Origin: Gloeocapsopsis sp. IPPAS B-1203
Lineage (GTDB): Bacteria > Cyanobacteriota > Cyanobacteriia > Cyanobacteriales > Chroococcidiopsidaceae
Direction: 5' to 3'
Assembly: GCF_002749975.1 (NCBI RefSeq)
Contig: NZ_PEIG01000008.1
Span: forward strand, 186,001 to 250,000
DNA: 64,000 nucleotides
Part shown: positions 17,914 through 24,762 of the stretch, piece after piece
Numbering within the stretch: position 1 is the first letter of the stretch
Layout of the letters: every line of letters begins with the position of its first letter
Made by a program: the position numbers and the translations under genes
The notes under the pieces: model-generated
Database searches by the model: none
Told to the model about the DNA's origin: nothing
Seen by the model: the letters and a program-made list of their open reading frames with translations, nothing else

Positions 17914-19682
17914 TGATCCTAGACACAGCCAAATCTTATTTACCGACAGAAGTTGCACCGTTAGCTAACGAAATCGACACTAACCCAGATGTATTACTCA
18001 AAGCCCTCAAAGGATTGGGTAATTTGGGTTTACTTGCATTACGAGTACCGCAACAATGGGGTGGATACGGTGTCAGTGATCCAACTTTTGCAAAGTTTCA
18101 AGAATTGGTGGCTAGGTATTCTGGTGCGTTAGCTTTTTTACAAACACAACATCAAAGTGCTGCGGGGATGTTGGTACAAAGTAATAATACTGCATTACAA
18201 CAAGCATATCTTCCGCACATGGGTAATGGAGACGTTTTACTTGGTGTGGGCTTTTCGCACATTCGACGGTTAGGAGATCCAACAACTGTAGCGATACCTG
18301 TAGTAGGAGGATATCAAATTGATGGATTTGTGCCTTGGGTAACTGGTTGGAACTTGTTTGCTGAATTTATTGTTGCTGCAACTTTACCAGATGGTGGTGC
18401 TGTTTTTGGCATTGTACCTTTTATAGAGACGCAACAAGCAACTGGAGGTGCGATCGCTTTTAGCACTTTAATGCAACTCGCCTCAATGAGATCGACAAGT
18501 ACAGTCAGCGCAACTTTGACTCGCTTCTTTTTACCAAGCGATCGCGTCGTTTTTATCAAACCTGCGGGATGGATTCATAACAACGATATCAAAAATATTC
18601 TGCGAGCAACTCCATTAGCAATAGGATGTGCAATGGCAGGATTAGATATTATACAAGCAGCAGCGCAAGCAAAATCTTTGGCTTGTATTGATGAAGCTTT
18701 TACCGCGTTAGATCGAGAATTGAGAGAATGTCGAGAGGCAATTACTCAAGCATACTACTCTACATTTACACAAAAAGTACAACTTCGAGCCTGGGCTATT
18801 GATTTAGCAGTACGCACTGCACACGCAGCGGTAACAGTTTCGAGTGGTAGTGCAAATGATAGCGATCGTCCAGCACAAAGAGTCTATCGCGAAGCCCTAG
18901 TATATACGGTTTCGGGGCAAACTCCTGCAATTATGGCAGCAACTTTAAAGCAATTAACTTCACCACAGCGATATCACCCAAAAAATCAAAATATCACCTA
19001 TTCGCAAATCATTCATCTCAGTCACATTATTCATCCTGATATTCCTCAATGGCTAGGCGATCCACCTGTAGAATTTGAAACTGTTGCTGAGTTAAATCAA
19101 GATGATTATTACCTCCGGCGTTTCTCTTTAGGCGAACATACTGCAACTCATATCAACGCCCCTAAAAGTTTTTATGCTGATGGAGTAGGAATCGATCAAT
19201 ATCCTGCCAATTCATTGGTTGTACCTGCTGTAGTTTTAAATATCCAACCACAGGCAACAAACCCTGACTACACGCTGAGTGCTGCTGATATTTTAGCTTG
19301 GGAGCAACAATACGGTGAAATTACCCCTGGATGCGTGGTGTTACTGTACACAGGTTGGCACAACAAATGGTGGGATAAAGCCGCCTTTCTCAATGCAGAC
19401 ATGGCTGGCGATCTTCATTTTCCAGGTTTTAGCAAGGATGCAACGCAATTTCTGCTACAACGACACATTGCTGGTGTGGGAATTGATACGCATGGTGTTG
19501 ATTCTGGACAAGATACCATGTTTACTACTAATCGTTTAGTACTAGAAAAACCAAGAATTGTCTTAGAAAATTTAACGAATCTCGATCAATTACCTATCCG
19601 TGGAACTACGTTAGCGATCGGCATTTTACGCTTACAAAACGGTTCAGGTTCACCTGCTGCTGTGATGGCATTTGTTCCATAA
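17913..19682 (+). CDS. acyl-CoA dehydrogenase / cyclase (kynurenine formamidase-like) fusion
   Basis: 589 residues in two halves. Residues about 1-350 follow the acyl-CoA dehydrogenase fold: LGLLALRVPQQWGGYGVSDPTF, a middle domain with VPWVTGWNLFAEFIVAA, and a C-terminal helical bundle ending in RVYREALVYTVSGQTPAIMAATLKQL. Residues about 360-589 are a cyclase-family hydrolase: IHLSHIIHPDIPQW, LGEHTATHINAPKSFYADG (the metal site, usually HxGTHxDxP, here with Asn for Asp), and VGIDTHGVDSGQDTMFTTNRLVLE. No stop or start separates the halves. I know of no standard enzyme of this composition; oxidation followed by hydrolytic ring opening or amide cleavage is speculation. The ATG lacks a Shine-Dalgarno sequence because a heptamer repeat abuts it. 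Confidence 0.8.
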   Translation: MILDTAKSYLPTEVAPLANEIDTNPDVLLKALKGLGNLGLLALRVPQQWGGYGVSDPTFAKFQELVARYSGALAFLQTQHQSAAGMLVQSNNTALQQAYLPHMGNGDVLLGVGFSHIRRLGDPTTVAIPVVGGYQIDGFVPWVTGWNLFAEFIVAATLPDGGAVFGIVPFIETQQATGGAIAFSTLMQLASMRSTSTVSATLTRFFLPSDRVVFIKPAGWIHNNDIKNILRATPLAIGCAMAGLDIIQAAAQAKSLACIDEAFTALDRELRECREAITQAYYSTFTQKVQLRAWAIDLAVRTAHAAVTVSSGSANDSDRPAQRVYREALVYTVSGQTPAIMAATLKQLTSPQRYHPKNQNITYSQIIHLSHIIHPDIPQWLGDPPVEFETVAELNQDDYYLRRFSLGEHTATHINAPKSFYADGVGIDQYPANSLVVPAVVLNIQPQATNPDYTLSAADILAWEQQYGEITPGCVVLLYTGWHNKWWDKAAFLNADMAGDLHFPGFSKDATQFLLQRHIAGVGIDTHGVDSGQDTMFTTNRLVLEKPRIVLENLTNLDQLPIRGTTLAIGILRLQNGSGSPAAVMAFVP

Positions 19683-19859
19683 CTGTGAGTATTTTTTTAG
19701 CTTCGTACTTTCTTCATCAAGTTTCATCGATTCTTCATTGTTGCTTCCGTATATTCACTATAGTTGTGGTGTTAGTATAGCTTTTAAATAGAAATCAAGC
19801 TTCATCTTTGAAGTCATTTATCCCTAAATACACTGAACTAGATATTTTTAAAATTAACT

Positions 19860-21008
19860 ATGACTGCAACAACATTAGAATACAATTTTGCTCATGATTT
19901 CACTCATTTTGAGCAACACGTCGCTAAAATATTTCATAAGCACGGTTGGACTGTTGAAACTCCTAAACCGAATCAACCAGGATACGATTTAGTTGTTAAA
20001 AAAAATCATTGTGTCGCGGCTGTGCAAGTAAAATGGCTAAAAAATAATGTAACATCAACACAGTTAACAAGGTTTGCTGATTATCTAGATTCTCCTGAAG
20101 GTCAAAAGTTTAATGCTGGTATTTTTCTCACGACAAAAGGTTTTGGTGGTCCAGCGCGTGCTTTAATTAAATCTTGGGGTGATACTAAAATTCGTTGCGG
20201 TGTTGCAACCGAAAATGGTTTTAATTTTATTAATGGGGATGTTGAAGTAACGCCACCACCTGAACCACCCAAGCCTGGCAAAATTTATTTTGGTGTGTTT
20301 ACTTGCAAAGGCGGTGTAGGTAAAACAACAGTTGCAGCACATTTAGCAGGTGCATTTGCTTTGCAAGGGTTCAATGTTGCATTAGTAGATCTAGATCCGG
20401 AAAAAAATTTACAAAAACTTGTCGGTGATGGTGTTTATGTTCCTAATTCTAGAGGAATGGGAGCGACAATTGAAGTATTTGATGGTGAAGATTGGGATGA
20501 AGATGCTGCGCGTGATGCCAAAATTGTGATTTTTGATTGTTCGCCTGCAATGGAAAGAAATTCCCCAGAATTAGTAGCAAAATTTGATTATTGCCTGATT
20601 CCCACAACTTTAAATCCATTAGGAATCAACAAGCATGGTAAAGTTATTCAAGAAACTGTAAAACACATTCGTAGGATCAATAATACTGCACATTTATTTG
20701 TCTTAGTTAATAACTTTAAAGATCCTGGAAATAGACGTTTACAGATTTTGAAAAGAGCTTATGCCGATATTTATCGAGAAACAAGTAAAATAGACAATAA
20801 ATTTCACTGCATTGATCCTGAGCAAGTTTGTATTCGGGCTAGCGATTTACTTTATTACTGGGGTATTCATATTCTTGAAAATCCAGAACATCCCCGCAGT
20901 GAATTAGCATTTAACTTAATTGGTGGAAGATGCTATCCACGTGAAGATTTTATTAACTTAGCAGATTATATCGAGCAGGAAGCTGGAATAGGAATTTTGA
21001 GAGAATAA
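19860..21008 (+). CDS. Mrr-like PD-(D/E)xK nuclease domain fused to ParA/MinD-type ATPase
   Basis: 382 residues. Residues about 10-125 resemble the Mrr/restriction-endonuclease-like fold: FEQHVAKIFHKHGWTVE, then PGYDLVVKKNHCVAAVQVKW, where Asp43, Gln56 and Lys58 fit a D-Q-x-K active site, followed by FNAGIFLTTKGFGGPAR. A proline-rich linker (TPPPEPPKPGK, about 131-141) leads to a ParA-type ATPase with deviant Walker A KGGVGKTT at 150-157, the VDLDPEKNL segment near 176, and IVIFDCSPA as Walker B-like strand. No ParB or partition site is seen nearby, so ordinary plasmid or chromosome partition is unlikely. The gene stands alone with 177 bases upstream. A nuclease guided or gated by a ParA switch, possibly in defence, is inference. 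Confidence 0.8.
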   Translation: MTATTLEYNFAHDFTHFEQHVAKIFHKHGWTVETPKPNQPGYDLVVKKNHCVAAVQVKWLKNNVTSTQLTRFADYLDSPEGQKFNAGIFLTTKGFGGPARALIKSWGDTKIRCGVATENGFNFINGDVEVTPPPEPPKPGKIYFGVFTCKGGVGKTTVAAHLAGAFALQGFNVALVDLDPEKNLQKLVGDGVYVPNSRGMGATIEVFDGEDWDEDAARDAKIVIFDCSPAMERNSPELVAKFDYCLIPTTLNPLGINKHGKVIQETVKHIRRINNTAHLFVLVNNFKDPGNRRLQILKRAYADIYRETSKIDNKFHCIDPEQVCIRASDLLYYWGIHILENPEHPRSELAFNLIGGRCYPREDFINLADYIEQEAGIGILRE

Positions 21009-21024
21009 TACTATCTTCGGTTGA

Positions 21025-21045
21025 GTGGCTAGTGACTAGTTGCTT
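21025..21045. repeat. heptamer array GTGGCTA, GTGACTA, GTTGCTT
   Basis: Three units of the reverse-complement heptamer type begin 17 bases after the stop of the nuclease-ParA fusion. Confidence 0.6.
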
Positions 21046-21156
21046 TACATTGTGGGTAGTTAACTAGACTTGATCCAAGAAATGCGATCGCACCCAACCT
21101 TCATCAGGTAATATAAATGTACTAACGAGTAAATCTTAGCTAGGGAGAGTTTTACC

Positions 21157-21909
21157 ATGTCGTCTACTGAAGAAAAGACAATCTCCCAAGATGTAGGGTG
21201 GGATTGGGAACCACCAATGCCACCTACTGACTTGATATTCGATGATGGTGAACCCTTGGAAAGCAATCGCCACCGTATTGCCATGAATGTCTTGATTCGA
21301 TCGCTAGAACAAGCTTGGTCGGAGCGTAACGACTTTTTTGCAGGCGGTAATATGTTTATTTACTATAGCAGCACTCAAGCGCGTAATCGCGACTTCCGTG
21401 GACCAGACTTTTTTGCTGCTTTAGATGTGGATGGTACAAAATCGCGTCAAGGCTGGGTAGTTTGGGAAGAAGACGGGCGATATCCAGATGTAATAGTAGA
21501 GTTAATGTCGCCTTCGACTGCAGAAGTTGATCAGGTAACAAAGAAAGAAATTTACGAACGCACATTTAGAACGCCAAATTATTTTGTCTACGATCCTTTT
21601 ACTCCGAGTTCGCTACAAGGATGGCAATTAGATGCTAGCCATCGCTATCAGCCAATAGAAGCAAATGAACAAGGATGGTTGTGGTGTGAAGCGTTGGGCT
21701 TTTGGCTGGGAACCTGGGAAGGAACAATAGATAGAGAAACTGCACCTTGGTTGCGTTTTTTTGATAGTTCTGGCAATTTAGTCTTGTTACCAGAGGAAGC
21801 AGCACAAGCAAAAGCACAACAAGCGACTCAACAAGCTGAACAAGAACGCCAAAAGGCTGAGCGTTTGGCAGCACAATTAAGAGCATTGGGAGTAGAACCC
21901 GAAGTGTAA
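21157..21909 (+). CDS. Uma2 (DUF820) family protein with C-terminal coiled coil
   Basis: 250 residues. The Uma2 core carries FFAGGNMFIYYSSTQARNRDFRGPDFFAAL (the acidic metal-site region), then PDVIVELMSPSTAEVDQVTKKEIYERTFRTPNYFVYDP, where the usual YxxxGVxEYW is replaced by an RTPNYF variant. After residue 210 the chain becomes an Ala/Gln/Glu-rich helix (EEAAQAKAQQATQQAEQERQ) typical of one cyanobacterial Uma2 subgroup. The family is nuclease-like, but its role is unknown. It lies downstream of the nuclease-ParA fusion on the same strand with about 150 bases between them, so an operon is uncertain. Confidence 0.85.
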   Translation: MSSTEEKTISQDVGWDWEPPMPPTDLIFDDGEPLESNRHRIAMNVLIRSLEQAWSERNDFFAGGNMFIYYSSTQARNRDFRGPDFFAALDVDGTKSRQGWVVWEEDGRYPDVIVELMSPSTAEVDQVTKKEIYERTFRTPNYFVYDPFTPSSLQGWQLDASHRYQPIEANEQGWLWCEALGFWLGTWEGTIDRETAPWLRFFDSSGNLVLLPEEAAQAKAQQATQQAEQERQKAERLAAQLRALGVEPEV

Positions 21910-21916
21910 TTAGTGA

Positions 21917-22237
21917 TTAGGCGATCGCTCCCAATTGACTTACCATAATTATTAACGTGAGTACTCCTAAAGTCAGCATTAATCCTGCTGGCATAAATTT
22001 ACGTGTTTTTGCAAATCTAATTGTAAATACGATTACTAAAATAGCTGTAACAATCAGTGCTAAAGTAAATCCCCAAGCTTGTCCTTGTAAGTAAAGAACT
22101 GCACCAGCAAAGAGAAGTAACCCACTAATAATTCCTGAGATTAAAGATGCAGTACTGCGAGCTTGAGTGTAACCAATAATACCCCCAATGAGAGCAATAA
22201 TTCCGTAAGCGATCGCTGCAATAATAGCCGTATTCAT
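21917..22237 (-). CDS. TMEM14 (UPF0136) family small membrane protein
   Basis: 106 residues forming four membrane helices with Gly-rich turns: IAYGIIALIGGIIGYTQARSTASLISG, then GLLLFAGAVLYLQGQAWGF, ALIVTAILVIVFTIRFAKTRKFMPAGLM and LGVLTLIIMVSQ. The motif GGxxGYxxAxSxxSLxSG and the (F/Y)xxTxKFMPAG segment are family hallmarks. Plant members (FAX1) export fatty acids from plastids; the bacterial role is not established. The gene is convergent with the Uma2 gene, only seven bases away, and divergent from the DUF815 ATPase gene. Confidence 0.9.
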   Translation of the reverse strand: MNTAIIAAIAYGIIALIGGIIGYTQARSTASLISGIISGLLLFAGAVLYLQGQAWGFTLALIVTAILVIVFTIRFAKTRKFMPAGLMLTLGVLTLIIMVSQLGAIA

Positions 22238-22310
22238 TGCTTATTCTAAATTTATCTTTAACTGTCGGCAGACAATTTACCATAACTGAGGTAGATTGCT
22301 GAATTTATTT

Positions 22311-23588
22311 ATGGATACCCACATCAGTAACTCAATTCAAACTCTCAGGTGTCAAGCAGCATCGTTGCTACTATACCAATCTGTGCTAAATAATGAAGTT
22401 GGTCAAGCTTTTTTACAATTATTACAAACACTGAGTCATAGTGTAGATCAAATCAGTTGTCTTCAAGCTTATGGCAATTACTTCAAAGCTTTAGCTGCAA
22501 GTAACCAAAGTTGGCAAGATTTTCTCATTACGCAAATTCTTCTTGACGATAACCCATTCTCACAACAAGTTCAGAAAACAGAAGCCCTACCACTAGCCCT
22601 TTTAGCCGCAGCAAAACACGATTTACAAGCATTGCAGAGTCTTTATCAATGCAGTAGCAATACTTTGAGTCAGTGGGTACAAGTTGCAACAGAATTACAA
22701 ACACCACCGACTGTATGGGATAATCAGGTAAAAGAAACTGACAAAATTCCTTTTCACCTAACAGAAAATTGGGAAAGTCTCGTAGCCGATTTAGTAGCTT
22801 ATTATCGTAAATTTGGCACAGGTTTATTTATAAATCGTGCTTTACGTTGGCAAGCGGGGCGATTTGTTGTAATTTCACATCCAGATACAATTCAACTAAA
22901 TCAACTTGTAGGTTATGAACTGCAAAAAGAGACTTTACTAAAAAATACTGAATTTCTCCTCTCAGGATATTCTGCACTTCACGTATTACTTTATGGTACT
23001 CGTGGTTCGGGAAAATCTTCTTTGGTAAAAGCCTTATTGAATGAATATCAAGCTCGCAATCTACGTCTAATTGAAGTTGCTAAATCTGATTTAAAAGATT
23101 TACCACAAATTGTTGAGAAATTGCGCAATGTTCCCCAGAAATTCATTATCTTTGTGGACGATCTTTCGTTTGAAGAAGATGATGATGCTTTTAAAGCTTT
23201 AAAAGTTGTCTTAGAAGGTAACTTAACAGCGCGATCGCAAAACGTTGTAGTGTATGCTACGTCTAATCGTCGTCACTTGATTCGAGAATTTTTTGATGAT
23301 AGACCACAGGTGCGAGATCGTGAGGAGGTTCACGCCTGGGATACAATGCAGGAAAAACTATCGTTTAGCGATCGCTTCGGCTTAACTTTGACTTTTGAAC
23401 CCGCAGATCAGAAAACATATTTGAGTATTATTCGTCATCTTGCTGCACAAGCTGAAATTACCATTAGTCAAGAAGATTTGGAATATCGTGCTTTGCAATG
23501 GGCGACACGGCATAATGGACGATCGGGACGTACCGCAAGACAGTTTGTTGATTTTCTTAAAGCTGAGCTAGATCTATTTTCGGGATGA
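22311..23588 (+). CDS. DUF815 family AAA-type ATPase
   Basis: 425 residues from the ATG at 22311; an in-frame TTG at 22296 is less likely. The N-terminal 190 residues are helical and poorly characterised. The ATPase core begins at about residue 205: GYELQKETLLKNTEFLLSG, Walker A YGTRGSGKSSLVKALL, Walker B KFIIFVDDLSFEEDD, sensor 1 VVVYATSNRRHLIREFF and the DUF815 signature LSFSDRFGLTLTFEP. Members occur as single genes in many bacteria and have no settled function. Here a membrane-anchored coiled-coil gene follows after 58 bases on the same strand, suggesting a two-gene unit. Confidence 0.88.
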   Translation: MDTHISNSIQTLRCQAASLLLYQSVLNNEVGQAFLQLLQTLSHSVDQISCLQAYGNYFKALAASNQSWQDFLITQILLDDNPFSQQVQKTEALPLALLAAAKHDLQALQSLYQCSSNTLSQWVQVATELQTPPTVWDNQVKETDKIPFHLTENWESLVADLVAYYRKFGTGLFINRALRWQAGRFVVISHPDTIQLNQLVGYELQKETLLKNTEFLLSGYSALHVLLYGTRGSGKSSLVKALLNEYQARNLRLIEVAKSDLKDLPQIVEKLRNVPQKFIIFVDDLSFEEDDDAFKALKVVLEGNLTARSQNVVVYATSNRRHLIREFFDDRPQVRDREEVHAWDTMQEKLSFSDRFGLTLTFEPADQKTYLSIIRHLAAQAEITISQEDLEYRALQWATRHNGRSGRTARQFVDFLKAELDLFSG

Positions 23589-23646
23589 TGCTGTTAATCT
23601 GGATTCAGTTTAAGTAACCATCAATCTCAAGATAAGCGATCGCGCT

Positions 23647-24723
23647 ATGGTTAGTAATCGAATTATATTAGGTGCAGTTGCCTTTGGTGTCAGCTTTGGT
23701 ATCAGCTTCCTTTCCAATAGAAACGCAAATCGGGCGTTACTGACAGGTTTAATCTCTCTACCTGCTACCTACGCAGCAGCGATTGTTGTAGACAAACGAC
23801 ACAAACAACATGAGTTACTCGTTTTATCTTCTCAGCGCCAGCGAATTCAAGAACTAGAAGCCCAAGAGATTAACTTGAATCAAATTCTCTCTAATGGAAG
23901 TTTTAAAAAACAAGAATTAGAAAATAGTATTAGTTACTTACAGTCGCAGTGTAATCAGCTACGCAATCAATTTGAAACACGGCGTAGCTATCAAGATGAT
24001 TTACACCACGAACTTCAAAGCTTGAAGGAACAAAAAGAAAATTTAGCAGAACAACTAAATAAATTACACGCTAATATCAGCGAACTTGAACAACATAAAT
24101 TAATTATTTCTAATGAAAAAGAAGCATTAGAAAAAGATTCTGATGTTTTACAATCAGAGTTGACAAAACTACATAGCGACTTCACAAAAAAAATATTTTC
24201 TAAAGAAGCTATAGAACAAGAAATTTTAAACTTACACCAGCAACAATCAGCTTTGTTATCTAAAATAGATGGTTTGAAAAATCAAGTCAGTGTTTTAGAA
24301 CAATGCATCGAAAAAAATAAAGTATTTCAGCAACAAGTAGCGCAGCAACAGGCTGAAAAAGTAGCACTGAGCAGTGAAATCCAGAGTTATCAAGAACAGA
24401 AGCAACAAATAGAGCTTAAGACTGACATCTTAAAAAATCAAGTTGAACAATTAGAGCAACAGAAAAATGATATTCAGCGTAACATAAATTATTTGAGAGC
24501 AGAGAAAGAACAGCAACAAGCCGAGTTACTGTCTTTACAAGCAGAACGAAATCAACTACAAAGCCAAATTTTAGAATTCCATCAACAGATAGAAGCTTTA
24601 ATTGCAGAACCATTAAGCGATGATATTCCACAAGAAAATACAGAATTTCCCTTTTCAGAATTAATTGATAGTTTGGATATAGAAACAGAAATTGATCCTT
24701 CCGAAAAGCTGAATACCGAGTGA
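23647..24723 (+). CDS. membrane-anchored long coiled-coil protein
   Basis: 358 residues. Two short hydrophobic segments lie near the N-terminus (IILGAVAFGVSFGISFL and ALLTGLISLPATYAAAIVV). From about residue 65 to 310 the chain is an almost unbroken coiled coil rich in Gln, Glu, Leu and Lys heptads. The last 35 residues are acidic. No enzymatic motif is present and I do not recognise a named family. It likely forms a rod standing off the membrane. Its position 58 bases after the DUF815 ATPase on the same strand suggests they work together. The convergent TIR-NACHT gene ends 39 bases beyond its stop. Confidence 0.75.
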   Translation: MVSNRIILGAVAFGVSFGISFLSNRNANRALLTGLISLPATYAAAIVVDKRHKQHELLVLSSQRQRIQELEAQEINLNQILSNGSFKKQELENSISYLQSQCNQLRNQFETRRSYQDDLHHELQSLKEQKENLAEQLNKLHANISELEQHKLIISNEKEALEKDSDVLQSELTKLHSDFTKKIFSKEAIEQEILNLHQQQSALLSKIDGLKNQVSVLEQCIEKNKVFQQQVAQQQAEKVALSSEIQSYQEQKQQIELKTDILKNQVEQLEQQKNDIQRNINYLRAEKEQQQAELLSLQAERNQLQSQILEFHQQIEALIAEPLSDDIPQENTEFPFSELIDSLDIETEIDPSEKLNTE

Positions 24724-24762
24724 ATTTTAGAGAATAGCTTTTTGCCTATCAGTTTTTAATAA

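Noticed and set aside
19860-21008. Plasmid partition gene
   Set aside because: No ParB gene, centromere-like repeats or replication gene occur in the neighbourhood, and the fused nuclease-like domain is not part of partition ATPases.
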